Shown here piece by piece: positions 34,636 to 46,925 of a DNA stretch of 64,000 nt (positions are counted from its first letter, which is position 1; the number at the start of each line of letters is the position of its first letter). A program made the translations under genes and the position numbers. The notes under the pieces were generated by a model. The model was not told the origin of the DNA. It searched no databases and saw only the letters and a list, made by a program, of their open reading frames with translations. Source of the stretch: Albugo candida (Eukaryota; Oomycota; Peronosporomycetes; Albuginales); NCBI GenBank assembly GCA_040437565.1, contig JBDOQK010000059.1:1-64000 (forward strand). The letters run 5' to 3'.

Positions 34636-37600
34636 CTAAAAATATCGGATGTGGGTACTCAGGGTGCTATAAATCACCGAAACAGCAGGTGTAGTAGGTC
34701 TTGAAGTGCCGTGAACGAAAAGTCCGCGGGGTTTCGATCCGTCCAAATAAAATGAATCGCAATCGTGACTAATGTAAATCAAAGATCCTCCAGCACCAGA
34801 CGGAAGGTTTCCACGCATGTGACAAATGTGTTCGAACAGAAAGAATACTGTCCGCGATGGAAAGAGCTCCTCCCAAATTGGACGTGTCCTGTTGCAATCG
34901 AGAAAAAATTTGCTGGCAACTTTCGACATCACCACAATGCTACTGAGTGCACAGGATGATTTCTGGATGTGAGTGCTGTATAAACCAAAAGCGTCCTCGA
35001 ACTGGTAAGATTCGAAAAGATAGTTGGAACTGAATATCCCGATGAATTGGTGGCAAACGCCGGCGAAGACGTTTAACAATGTGTTGAAATACTTCACCAA
35101 TGTTGCCATCCTGCTTCGATCACGTTCGTACATGTGAAGTAACACTGGGTGCAGTATATCCGGTGGCAGTGCCTTCCCAACGACTCGATGAAGGTGATTC
35201 TGAGGTATCATCGGAAAGAAAACCTTTTTGTCCGAGAGTTGAATGCCAAATTGAACCGCATAAGCATGTGCCATTTCTCTTCCGGACAGCATAATACGCC
35301 AGCAGGTTGAGCTCGTCGCATAATTTTCGTTGCTTCGACGTACAACCCGTATAAAGACTTCGATTGAAACTGATCGAACGGCTGCCCAGCCTCACTTGTG
35401 CTAAAACGCAAAATGAATTGGAGAGCAGAGTCGAAACAGTCCGTTCTTTTACCAAATAAGTCACGTCAAGTACATATTTGAAACGCTCGAGCGAAGCCCA
35501 TCCGACAACTACGCGCTGGTTCGGGATCCATTCCCAGACATAAACGATGAGTAGAGACACTTGTTGACCGTCGTCTCTTCTAAAAATGCAGATGAGGGTC
35601 GATATGAAACCATATGGGAGCATCCAATACCATGAGAAATCGCTCCTGTTGTGACAGAGCTTTGTCGGTAAGATTCCAATGACTTAGATGAAACCAAATA
35701 CATGTCTCCTTCCATCATGGTGACGCTATATTCCAATGTACCCTAGTGCTATGTCGACGTGGTGATGTCGTGTGGATATCGAGTGATCGATATGGCCCAA
35801 AAGCGGGCAAGATGTATCGTGTGATCTCCAATCCAGTAAGTCTCCAGTTGCTAGGTGAAGCTGTACTGGAATTCAATAGAAATTATTGTAAAAACTGAAA
35901 TCGTTGTTTCTTCGGTTGTGCCGCGATAAAAAAACCTGTAGTCCACCTTTTGAATGAGGTAGGTACTAGAATTCCGACTCTATTAGCTGAACGTGTATTA
36001 AATCTCGCTCATACTTCCGACTCAAAACAAATCGATTAAGCATCGTCTGCCACCGGCAAAGTATATATTGCGGGATGTTCAAATGAGTTGTAAAGTGCCA
36101 TGAACGTAATAACACCAAAGTTTGTGCCACCAGCAATCTTCCACAAAGTGTTCTGGCTCGACGAAACCACTGACGGAACACACCATAAAAACGATCTTCT
36201 AAGAATTCGATCATCAAATAACCAACGGTTTATTGACTGAATGGAACTCCCAAGTATTTTACCGACGCGCGCGGTGGGAGAACTTTCACATGTGCAGACG
36301 GTTGACATACTTGGTGTCGATTCAGAAGGAGCAAATTGGAGTTGGACAAGTTGAGCTTTGCTCCTGAACCATCGAAGCATCTCTAAACGATCTCGAGCTG
36401 CACCCCTGCTCCACTGAGCGAAGACGATAATAAGGTCAAGTCGTCGGAAAAAAAACTCGTTGCTGTATTCGTTGGAGTGATGAATATTCCTGGTCCTTCA
36501 TTCCTCCGCAACAAATTTCCCAAAGGTTCAATCTTCATGAGAAAGAGCAAAGTGGACAGTGGATCACCCTGTTCAACACCCCTCGACAGAGTGATTTTTG
36601 GCAAAACCGTTCCATTTAGCAGCAACGATACAGTCATGGTGGTGTACAGAAGCTTTGTCCACTGGATGAACGAATGTCCACAATTAATTTTCGATAAACC
36701 GCGAACATTTAAGACGAATCCAATCGATGGTACGCTTTCTCAAAATCGAGAAATGTTGCGCATGCTTCTTCATCACGATGAGTGAACGTATCCTGCAGAT
36801 CACTCATGTATCGAATGTGATGATGGATGGAACGTCCTCCCAGAAATGCTTTTTGATCCTCGTGGATCAATTTCGGAAGCACCTGCTGAAGTCGGCACGC
36901 AAGTACCTTCGACAGCACTTTCACATCCACGCATATCAAGGCAATAGGACGATAGTTGCCAGGATCAGCTTGTCTGTATAGCAACGTGATTGTTGGAATA
37001 CGTTGAAATCGCAGCAAGGAGCCTCGACGAAGTTGGTGGTCGAAGACAATTTGCAAATTTTACCAAAAACACTTGGAGCGAGTTGGTAGAATGCTACCGG
37101 CAATCCATCCATCTCAGGTGACGAGTGTCCACGCATACTTTTTATTGCTTCTTACATCTCCCGTTTTAATAATTGGGGGGGCAAAAAAGATTCGTCAGGG
37201 CTGGATAAGGTTTCTGTGATCGAGTGAAGCAATGTATGTTGTTTTGTCGCGCATGGACGCAGAGCAAGTCCAGCTGAATTTGTTGATTTTCCATGATACC
37301 ACCCCAGTGATCTGTGAACTGAAGAGTGATATCAATAGGATTCAGAGACACTTTTCCATTAGGAAGTAGAACTTCCAAGGGTACAGGATGACATGTTGAG
37401 TCCACTGGTCGAAAGAAATAGTGAGATGATTTCTCCATGTTCTTCATGTGGTAATCGAACATGGAATCTTGATTATACTTAGACGAACTCCTGACCCTGT
37501 CATGATAAGAGCGAAGATCTTCCGCGTACACTTTTTTTCTATTTCTTGATTTGATTGTCGATAAGCTGCTGCAGCTTCGTTTAACGCACTGGAGACGAAT

Positions 37601-39004
37601 CCTCTTCTGAACTTGTTGTAGTAGATTTTTTGTCTGCTTCTTCCAATTTTCCCACTCAGTACCAGGATGAGAGTAAACAAGAAGCTTTCCTAGGATACGA
37701 TACGCCTACTCCTCAATCGCTTCTTTGATAACGGGATAGTCGAATAATGATAAAGGACATTTCCAATAACCACGACCTTGGAGTTGAGATGGATTTGCGA
37801 ACTTTACAACATGAGCCAGATGATCACCCGTGTGTGGGAGTGAGACGTAACTGGACTCCTTGTAAACTGATTGGAAAAGAGGTTCCGACAGAAGGATGTA
37901 ATTCAGCCGTTTTTTTCTTTGTTGGGTACCAGTAAAGATACGTGCTTCAGGATGATGTTGACGCCAAGCATCCAAAACACCCAATTTGGAAAGCCATTCC
38001 AAACATGAGAGTCGACTTATCTCGTGCCTATATACACCACTGGAACAATCCAAGCTGGGGCACAAGGTAGTGTTCAAATCGCCACAAACAATGTGCGTTG
38101 CGTTGTGGTCAAAAGTACCCGTTCGAAGCTGGTCGAAAAATAGTATTCGTTCAGCTGGATTCGCCGGAGCATAAACGTTATGGATATATACCGGAGCTCC
38201 CAGTATCACCAAACGCACAACCAAATATCGGTCGGGTACGGAGACAGTGGTAAGAGCTTGTGCAGATTCAGATCCGGAAAAATCGTGACAAATAATTGTC
38301 ATAACCCCGTCGACTCGTCCCCGAACGGGGTGAGAGTGACGACTATTCGAATCACTGACAAAAAGATGATTTGTGAATGTTGAATCCAAGTGAAACCGGA
38401 AAGTCTCCAGGTGGTGACGGTCGAGAAAATGAGTTTCTTGAACACAACAGATGGCGTGTTTCGAAAGTATGTGTATGTGTTCTATAAAACGGTGACCATT
38501 GCGTTTGATGCCGTTCGTGTTGACAGAAAAAATGGTCTTATTGTTCCATGAACACTGATCAGACGACCTGCCCTTAACAATCAAAAGCTAGCGCCCGGGG
38601 TATAATAGTCGGTACGCCATCTACCTGCTGCAGCTGTAGAATAGCTGCATCTTCGGGATAATAGTTGGTCGACAATTGGAGAACGTCCAAGTTGTCCAAT
38701 AATGGACTGTCCCGTTGCGCTTCAGACCACTCAATGAGGCAAAGAGAGCCAATGGAGACCGCAGAAGCTGTAACGATACGTTTGTTTGAAGTGAACGATA
38801 GTGGTGGGTTGGGATCCAGATCCCAGGCTGGCCAGTGATGTACTGAATCCATTGATCACAGTGGTAGATCGCCGGTGCTGTGCACATCAACATCAGCTCA
38901 AAAACTGCAATCGATTTGCCGGTGAGGCTTTCCACCAGTGTGCCACTGATGCAAACAAGTCTTGGCGCTTCACTGGAACTTTTCCGCCTAGTTATTTGGA
39001 CCAT
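34636..39004 (-). mobile_element. Decayed LINE (non-LTR retrotransposon), L1-like ORF2
   Basis: Minus-strand order is apurinic endonuclease, then reverse transcriptase, then a long C-terminal region. The endonuclease (37706-38584) shows SVNTNGIKRNG, CCVQETHF, HNVYAPAN, HIVCGDLNTTL, a LNYILLS segment and HTGDHLAHV, the APE-type catalytic landmarks. The reverse transcriptase (about 36380-37056) shows NYRPIALICVDVKVLSKVLA, FLDFEKAY, SRGVEQGDPLSTLLF and a catalytic box reading FFSDDLTLL. Linker and C-terminal pieces occupy 34636-36380 and 37166-37680. Frame changes break it into at least eight pieces, so it is inactive. The part at 38574-39004 may be ORF1 or leader; I cannot assign it. No poly(A) tail or target duplication was identified at the 34.6-kb end. 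Confidence 0.8.
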
Positions 39005-39095
39005 GTCTTGACGAACGTGGTGTCTAAATTGGGTTCTGAGGCCGCAAGAACACGATTAATAGTGTGAACGTGCACCAATTCGGACAATTGATGAT

Positions 39096-39195
39096 NNNNN
39101 NNNNNNNNNNNNNNNNNNNNNNNNNNNNNNNNNNNNNNNNNNNNNNNNNNNNNNNNNNNNNNNNNNNNNNNNNNNNNNNNNNNNNNNNNNNNNNN
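39096..39195. other. Assembly gap (100 N)
   Basis: Separates the 5' side of the LINE from two tRNA-like sequences; flanks show no clear overlap. Confidence 0.95.
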
Positions 39196-39226
39196 CTCCG
39201 CCGAGGGGCCCCATCGCAGCCCTTTT

Positions 39227-39297
39227 GCCACCGCCGGGATTCGAACCGGGGTACACACGGTTGGAACACATGTGTACTATCCGCTAGGCCCCCCGAC
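39227..39297 (-). tRNA. tRNA-like sequence, possible tRNA-Trp (CCA), poorly paired
   Basis: On the minus strand the sequence has a good A-box (GGCCTAGCGGATAGTAC) and B-box (GGTTCGAATCC). The anticodon loop could be TTCCAAC (anticodon CCA), but its stem would rest on three G-T pairs, one T-stem pair is C-C, and the acceptor stem has two mismatches. A 9-nt loop on the stem ACACATG/CGTGTGT is an alternative. It is either a tRNA pseudogene or a tRNA-derived repeat head. Confidence 0.4.
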
Positions 39298-39304
39298 GGG
39301 GTCA

Positions 39305-39376
39305 GGCCCTGTGGTCTAGTGGTATGATTCTCGCTTTGGGTGCGAGAGGTCCCGGATTCGATCTCCGGCAGGGCCC
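39305..39376 (+). tRNA. tRNA-Pro (TGG)
   Basis: A complete cloverleaf: acceptor GGCCCTG/CAGGGCC with C discriminator, D arm TGGTCTAGTGGTATGA, anticodon arm TCTCG-CTTTGGG-TGCGAGA with anticodon TGG, and T arm CCGGA-TTCGATC-TCCGG. The anticodon and D arms closely match those of other eukaryotic tRNA-Pro genes. No intron. Confidence 0.95.
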
Positions 39377-39502
39377 GCGTTTGACAAATTTTGAACGCAG
39401 TGGGATCAAATGATTTTTGAACTGAGAGACGATATTTCTCTCATCGACTGGATGTCGCATACTTTCGCTGGTCACAATTGCCATTATCTTGTTGAGTGGA
39501 GT

Positions 39503-39602
39503 NNNNNNNNNNNNNNNNNNNNNNNNNNNNNNNNNNNNNNNNNNNNNNNNNNNNNNNNNNNNNNNNNNNNNNNNNNNNNNNNNNNNNNNNNNNNNNNNNN
39601 NN
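39503..39602. other. Assembly gap (100 N)
   Basis: Left flank 39423-39496 appears inverted at 39603-39676, and 39437-39502 appears again directly at 39670-39735. Confidence 0.95.
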
Positions 39603-39729
39603 CTCAACAAGATAATGGCAATTGTGACCAGCGAAAGTATGCGACATCCAGTCGATGAGAGAAATATCGTCTCTCATCGACTGGATGTCGCATACTTTCG
39701 CTGGTCACAATTGCCATTATCTTGTTGAG
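39603..39729. repeat. Perfect 60-bp-arm palindrome with 7-nt loop
   Basis: Arms 39603-39662 and 39670-39729 are exact reverse complements around AATATCG (39663-39669). The single-copy version before the gap (39423-39502) has only a short quasi-palindrome TGAGAGA...TCTCTCA at the turning point. That is the expected trace of a snap-back inverted duplication or a chimeric read, rather than of a terminal inverted repeat. Confidence 0.85.
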
Positions 39730-40401
39730 TGGAGTGTGAGAAGAAAAAAGTCAATGAAACTTTTACTATCCCCATTCAAGATGATATATGAAAAGGTAAA
39801 ATGCATGACCTGACTGTATGGCTTACCAGACTGCATAAGGTATTGCACTCCACGCCATGTGATATCGGTCTTTTGCATTTCACAATCATATCTAGTTTGA
39901 CGGATTCTTGGACGCGATTTCTTGTTAGCCGATGTAATTCCCTTCGGAAAGTTACGAATAATCATGGCCTGGCAACCGCANNNNNNNNNNNNNNNNNNNN
40001 NNNNNNNNNNNNNNNNNNNNNNNNNNNNNNNNNNNNNNNNNNNNNNNNNNNNNNNNNNNNNNNNNNNNNNNNNNNNNNNNAAAATGCATGACCTGACTGT
40101 ATGGCTTACCAGACTGCATAAGGTATTGCACTCCACGCCATGTGATATCGGTCTTTTGCATTTCACAATCATATCTAGTTTGACGGATTCTTGGACGCGA
40201 TTTCTTGTTAGCCGATGTAATTCCCTTCGGAAAGTTACGAATAATCATGGCCTGGCAACCGCATCGTAAGAAAAAATTACTTCGATTGCGGAGAAAGCTC
40301 TTGTAGGCGTGCAAGGTAATCTGGCTTCCACCCTTGTGTCGATTGTTGTCTTTCAGCGTCCTGATCGCGTACATCCACGAATACGCCCACTCTCTTCTCA
40401 C
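39717..40401 (-). CDS. Unidentified open frame in repeat-rich DNA
   Basis: A minus-strand frame from an ATG at about 40401 (REWAYSWMYAIRTLKDN, HAYKSFLRNRSNFFLRCG, CEMQKTDITWRGVQYLM) to a stop near 39717, counting the gap overlap once. I do not recognise it. The composition, rich in Arg, Tyr, Trp and Cys, and the setting among transposon relics suggest a transposase C-terminal region, but no diagnostic motif is visible. The segment 39798-39980 is repeated at 40081-40263 across the gap at 39981-40080. Confidence 0.3.
39981..40080. other. Assembly gap (100 N)
   Basis: Flanked by identical 183-bp segments 39798-39980 and 40081-40263. Confidence 0.95.
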
Positions 40402-41499
40402 TTTGTACTTGCATTGCTATGTAAGACACCCGTTCAATAGCAATTTCATGCTGCTGATGTAGATCGCATATTTGAACTCGTGGATTGGGGAGTTATGGAA
40501 GTAATAAAATATGAACGTATCCTATCATCTGACACGGAGCCTCACTGCAATGAAGATTCCTGTTTTGTAAAGCTTGTTTGAGACAGGGTAAGCTTGAAAC
40601 CACGCATAAGACAGAATAGAGCGAATGCTCCGCCAAGTGACGGTCATTTCCCTACAAGGAAGCCATTCACATTAATAGGTACAAATGCCTTTAGGTGCTC
40701 CCGTATACGTCACGCTGCGGGTAATTTGCATTCACATGAGCGGAAATTGATAAATTGAAACGAAACGATCGACTAAGGCAGAAAATACACTGCAGTTCAT
40801 ATCAACAAAAAAGGATGAAAATTGATGTCGCCAGTGGTTTCCTAACGGAAGGAAATAATGAATTCCCGGACCAATGGTGAAAACATAATCGATCAACATT
40901 TATGAAGTCGTGCACGATCATCGCACTAATTTGACTAAAGTCAAGTTAACCTTTTTAATCTTCAAAACGTCTTCAGAGCCATCGCTTTCTCAATGAGGCT
41001 TTGAAAAAAGATAATCAAATTCATTGCAGTAAGCGGAGTATAGCTCTTAATAAACGGCCATGTTTAATTTGGATGTCTATAATCATTTGACTCCCTCGCG
41101 ATGTACATTGGAGCCCGCAGTGCAATGTACGCGATGTGTGCCGACTTAGTTGGAAAAAAGATTGACGCAAATCACGGTATCCATCAAGTAAGCAGCTCCA
41201 ATTACGCAAAATACGTAATTAGCTCATTACGCGTGCAGCTTCTATATCCTTTCCGAGACTTGTTTGCGCACTGATCCCACTGCGATAGCTATTTCTTTGT
41301 GGGAAGCGAAGGGGCTTCACACGAATTACGTTACAAAGTATATATCTGGTGATCGGTCGTATGCTTTTGACCTTTTGCGCTCGTGATCACTCTGATGACC
41401 GATAGTCAACAGATCGACTTCTATCAGCGCTTTAAATGACAACTACTTGATGGACAAACATTTTCATACATGCTATGATACACGCTCACCAATGAAGCA
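40402..41499. other. Intergenic, nothing recognised
   Basis: Short open frames only, no RNA gene or repeat seen. It contains the upstream region of the large IQ-motif gene. Confidence 0.5.
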
Positions 41500-44400
41500 A
41501 TGCAGAAAACCGTTGATGATAGAAGAAAACGTATTGATCCACCTAAAAAACGCTCGAAAAACAAAACTAAAATCGAGAAATTACAATACTCATTTCCTGC
41601 GTTATCTCTCCATGCTAATAATCGCAAACCGGCGGTAGAACTGCATCCACAGAACTTTCTGCCGTTAAGTGAGTATGCAAAGGCAGAAACTTATCTGTCA
41701 CAATCTCTTCAAACGCATAAAGGGAACCACCAAGCCGCACAAAATGACTTTGCCAAAGAAACAGCTACCCTGCGAGTACTAATAAAGCGCATGCAACGTT
41801 CGCCACAAGAAAGTGCATTGAACATGGCTTCCTCGTCATACTATAAAACCAGATTCGTACAAGTTCTGCAGCACAAGCTATCGAATGGAATAGTGAGAAT
41901 ATATTTTCGCCATTGGACTAAAGCGAGCGAAGATATGTGGCATCAATGGGAAAAACGAGCAATCGTACGAATTATCCGCGTGTTTCGGAATTACCGGCGG
42001 CGGATTATCCAACAGAAGAACTCGAAACAACACAACATCGTATCTATGCACCCTATTGCTCAACAATTACGAGATCAATGCAAACAAGCTTCAAGGATTC
42101 AAATGTGCTGGAGACGGTCTCAATTCTCAAAAAGAGTGCAGCAAATGGTCAGACGTTCCAGATCAGCCGGTACAATGCAACGATGGTATCGAAGGCTCGC
42201 TTTGCATCGTGCAATGAGATCGTCTCACGCAACTTATCTCCATCGTAATCAAATGGCTGTAGTGCTGCAGGCTTCATTTCGTGGTATGCGTACTCGCAAA
42301 ATCCTTCGTATAAACGAGAAAAAGGAGTATGCTGTAAAGGAGACCATGTTACTTGTTCTGCGTCATACGTCGAGACGAGCAATGCTTCACTGGGAATGGA
42401 CTCGAAATGGAGCGGTTTACCTAATTCAAACTCGACTCGTTAAACCTTTCCTTACTCGACGTCATCATCAGCGACAGAGAGAAGAGAAAAAGGTACAAAA
42501 GGCTATATCTTTGCTCTCAAGGCCTTTGAGACGATGGGTCCAAATCAGTCTCGCCAATATTCGTGATGCATACTCTCTGCATGTTTATACAGCATTGAGA
42601 AAATCAGATCCTTCTGATTTTGTGCGTTTACCTAGAAGCGAATGCGAGTATCTCTTCCTGGATCTGGGACGAATTGCTTTAAGTAAGCACTGGAGGGTGC
42701 TTCATGTTCAGTCTACGCTTCTCAGGCGTCTTCATTTTGAAGGGCTCAAACATAAAGTGTCGGATCGACTTTGTACAGTCTATAAACAAGATAAAATTGA
42801 CGCAGAGGAATGGGAAGCCATAACGCTAATTGTTTTCTTGGGAGCCGTGCGAATCCAATCAAATTTTCGTGGTTGGGTTCAGCGACTCAAGTACGAAACG
42901 AGCAGAATGCGCAAGCGTAAACTAGCAAGGATTGATAGACAGAAACGAATACAAAGACTTACGAATCAAATTGGAAGCTCGGCAACTCCGTACGATATTG
43001 TAAGGTGGGAATTAAGGGATTTGAAGACCGGTGTCGAAGCTGCACGAAAGATACAACGTTTTTTTCGAGAATATAAAGCACAAATTCAAGCTCGTATATG
43101 CGCTTGGAAGCAGATGGCAATTTCGATAGAGGACAAAATACTACGACAAAGATGTTCCACAATGTTGATCCAAGCCAACGTTCGCTACTTTCAGGCAAGA
43201 AAAACTGTCAAGCTACTTCGAGCCGAGAGAATGTTAAGGAAAAAAATGCGTCAACGGTATTATCGGAAGCGCAAGCGTATAGCAATTGCGATTGGTCGTA
43301 TCACTCGCTGGACGACGTGGATAATCAAATGGAAACAATTACGGAAGGATTTACATCAACGACGCGTAAAAGACGATGCCATTTCTCGCTTACAACGATG
43401 GGCACACCATCGAGTCAGCCGTATCTTGTCATTTTCCTCTTTGGCGCTCCGTGATGTAGACACTTTTAAACCGCATCTTCACAGCGCTATCGACAGCCCC
43501 ATTTTATTATCATTGGCGAGAATACAAGCTGAACGAAAACTCTATTGTCAACAAAGCCTTGGGATTTGTCAAGAGAAAGTCATGAATCAGCTGATAATCG
43601 ATCCAATAATTCGATCACAAAACAGCTCACGACGAGCGTTCAAAAAGCCATTTCAAACCATGAACGAGCTCGAGCTGTTTATGTGCAAACATCGCTCCTT
43701 TTTGCTTGGAGACGGACTGGGTCCCCTTCCTGCACTTACTATTGATCGCTCAGAAGGTCCGTCCTTCCCCATCATCGCAATGGTATTTTATTACATTGCT
43801 GGAAACAAAGACCCTACATCGTGGCCGGGTGCCCAAATGCCCGAGTACGCGACACCAAACACGTATCAGACAGAACGAATAGATGGTACACGACTTATGA
43901 CATTTTTGAAGAAATTTCACCGAGTGCGGTCGAACACTAAGAAGCTGAAAAATAGCGAGGCGATCAATGCAGAAAGAGCTCTCTTCTCCATTCCAGAACT
44001 AGATCACGCAGTTACAACATTGACAGGGAATACACCAAATATCGATGTCCATCTTTTTTATGAAATCATTTGTATGCTTGTTGAGGACAATCCATCAATT
44101 AAAAATCAGACCGTAAGCTCTGGCACCAACCACAAGTCGAGGATCCAATGTGTGCGACCATACAAAGGTAAAGAAGCTTGTGTAGTAGCATTTTTCAAAA
44201 TACATCTCCTCCATCTGCCAGAACTCTCTGTCTTTCGACACGCGTTGAATCGTTACGTAATCCAGTATCTGGAAAGTACTGCCGTCCGAACAATCGTTTC
44301 TGCATTTCGGCGTTTGAGAACAAAGCATCGAATTGCAAATTTGCGTAAGCTGCGTCAATTTCTTGCTCACGAAAAAATTCTTGCCAGCAAAGCAATAATT

Positions 44401-46294
44401 CTGCAAAAAATTGCCCGAATGTTTTTGGCTCGATGCGTGTATAAGCGCAAAATCCAAAAGCTTTATTGGAAATACTATGATGCTCAGATGGATGTCAGCT
44501 TTTGGCAAAATCCAATAACAGGATACGAAACTTGGCAAAAACCGGGTGCTCTAGGAGACGAAGATGTTGAGAGAGAAATCATCCCGGGTGCTTGTAGAGA
44601 TGAGAAGCTTCATATGACTTGCCAGAGCTTCAACAATGAGACAGATACGTTGAATTCGTGTAAAAAAAAAGCGACTTTGTTCTGCTACACGTGCAGGATT
44701 TGCATCTGCTCAAATTGCTGTCAGAAAATGCACGAAGGATGGGAAGAAGGAGAGAAGCTAAAAGAGAGCTTTCATAGTTTCACAACCAAAGTTCCGACTT
44801 GGCACGATATCGACCGAATAGTCTTCTGTAGCATCTGTAACCTTCTTGCTGCTACTCGCCAATGTGCTGAGTGTTTTGACGAAGAATTAAAAGAAAGCAA
44901 ACGGAGTTCATCAAGGAGAGGTGATGGACGCCGCGGAAGCGCACATTTATCACTTTACTGTGATGATTGTTTTCGGTTCATTCACCGCCGTGGGGCCTTA
45001 CAGACACATCAGTTTTGTTACCTCTCACCTTTTTGCGATGTCTGTCTGAATTGGGACGAAAGTCAAGAACAAGAATCAAACAAGAGCGATGAATTGTGTT
45101 GTAGGATACACACAAACACGTCCCTTACAAACTCAGTACACTCTTTGCGGTTTGCAAATCAAACATTTGCTGAAAGTTCTATACAAGATTCAACTTGCAG
45201 CGCTGCATCAGCTCAGTACGCTTGCACGACATGTGATAATCTCAAAATTTGTACAAAGTGTGCAAAGTCTAAGCATCCGAAAGAACTATGTGGTTCCCTT
45301 GAGCGACTTTACCCATGCACGCGGCGAGAAATGAATGTAACAATACAGCATCGAACTCGGATAGACGAAGCGAAACGTGTGAATGCAATGCTTGAACAAA
45401 AACAGCGAAATTCCGCAAAATTAATTGAACAGCAAAGATCTCAAAGTGCAGCCCGAAAAATCTACTATTTTCTGAAAAATTCTACACAAATAGCTCTTGC
45501 TCGACAAATTCGAAGAAAAAAGCAACTTGCAAAAGATAGCTTGTGCAGGCAAAAGCGAATAGACGCAAAGATTGAGCGTCATATATTATATCAGCTCCAA
45601 CATTTCTTTGGCGTCGCTAGGCCATTGCCAAGCGATTCAAGAATTCTCCAGGCGCTCCGTCATTTAAATGCATATCAACGCCGGCGTCTTATGATCCGAG
45701 CAAGGCAATTTGGATTGCTGGTTGAAGAATACATTTTTCATGGGATTCCTCTACCGGGAGTTGTCTCTTGCTCAGTGACACAAGCGTCTTCGAGCGTCTG
45801 GCTCCAAACGAGCGAGGATTTACGCGGATGGGTGCTACCGCGCCAAACACTCCGACTTCGGCCAATTTATGCAGCACAGAAGAAGGATTGTCCTTCTGCA
45901 CAAGATATTGTTTTTAAGCCCGCAGTATTGGGGCGAACGTGGTCGGAAGATCAGGAAGCTCAAGATCTTTTAGTTTGCATTGATACCAAACGAAAAATAC
46001 ACGAGAAGCGAATCCCCATTATAAATTCAATTGTACCGTTTGATTATGATGGAAAAAAGTGGATTCATTCCGATGAGCTGAAAGATCATGCAGTCCAGCA
46101 AGAAATAGTCTGTCACGCTTTTTTGGTCGAGTTCTCACTCGATAGCGAGCGTCATGTTTGGCTTGCACCAGTATTGTGAGTCGATAACTTTTGTCGCATC
46201 CTTTACTTTTATTTTAATGCCTTTATGCAGTGCTCAACGTTTCTGGGAATGGCGTCATGACACTCGCGGGACAAATCACAAAAAAAAATCCTGA
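41500..46294 (+). CDS. Large IQ-motif, WW and B-box zinc-finger protein (1579 aa)
   Basis: One long exon 41500-46175 plus a short last exon 46231-46294 (GTGAGT donor, TGCAG acceptor) give 1579 codons plus TGA. The protein is very basic and helical, with at least six IQ-like calmodulin-binding motifs spread over residues about 195-970, for example ASRIQMCWRRSQFSKR, VVLQASFRGMRTRK, VRIQSNFRGWVQR, ARKIQRFFREYK and ILQKIARMFLAR. A WW-like segment follows at about 990-1010 (SFWQNPITGYETWQKP). Then comes a B-box-type zinc finger at about 1050-1090 (CKKKATLFCYTCRICICSNC) and further Cys/His clusters to about 1270 (FCSICNLLAATRQCAEC, LYCDDCFRFIH, CTTCDNLKICTKC). IQ plus B-box arrays suggest a calmodulin-responsive cytoskeletal or ciliary scaffold; that role is inference. 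I cannot name an orthologue. Confidence 0.8.
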
Positions 46295-46567
46295 AAGATC
46301 ACCTGATATTAAAAGAAAAGCAAAATCGGAATGCCACGGTATCATTGCATCCAGGACGTTCGACTGAGAACTGAGGATGCCTATGAAGGAAGGATGCATT
46401 ATACATGATCGTGTTTTTTATGGCTTTTAAGTGTCGATGTTACTCATTACTAGAATCAGAATAATTGACTTCTCGTGATGCCCGGGCTAGCTTGTATACT
46501 AAATGCACACATATGACGCGTTTCGAATAATTAGGAATGTAGTGTCAGTGTAAAGAATATGTATTTA

Positions 46568-46925
46568 CATTACATCAGATAAATTATAGACGCGCCAAGC
46601 TTTAATGTCATTGAAGACATTCGGTGGATACGAAAATACTCGCTCTTTTCGTAGCATCATGCGAACTAAGGTGCTGCAGGAGGAGCCATCAGAATGAGCC
46701 GGGGCGTGCAAGCATTCAAGGAGCAGAGATACCCGCTGATGTGAATAGATATCGAAGTCAATTTCAGCAACATCAGAAATGTCGTTTGACTTGAACGAAA
46801 TTCGTGCTCTCTGCGCCATCATAAAACTGTCGAAAAGAGCATGTACCATACGCAAGTGACAAACATCGGGCTGCTGACCGTATTGGAACGGATTCGAGAG
46901 AAGCTTCTTGAGACCAAAAAGCAAG
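46568..46925 (-). CDS. Unidentified minus-strand exon, gene or pseudogene
   Basis: The last coding segment is clear: LSNPFQYGQQPDVCHLRMVH, then FMMAQRARISFKSNDI, EIDFDIYSHQRVSLLLECLH and a stop near 46565. Sequence further 5' on the minus strand is also protein-like in short pieces: a CGFASLLGRTY segment at about 46935-46975, a YPFCFEWVRF segment near 47090-47120 and ELDCLERWMIQMLHHRLRKE near 47240-47310. In-frame stops separate these and I could not find introns that join them in phase. It is either a multi-exon gene whose splicing I failed to resolve or a decaying gene. Family unknown. Confidence 0.4.

Noticed and set aside
39603-39729. Palindrome as terminal inverted repeats of a MITE
   Set aside because: No target duplication, and the pre-gap copy shows the tract as ordinary single-copy DNA; a snap-back event fits better.
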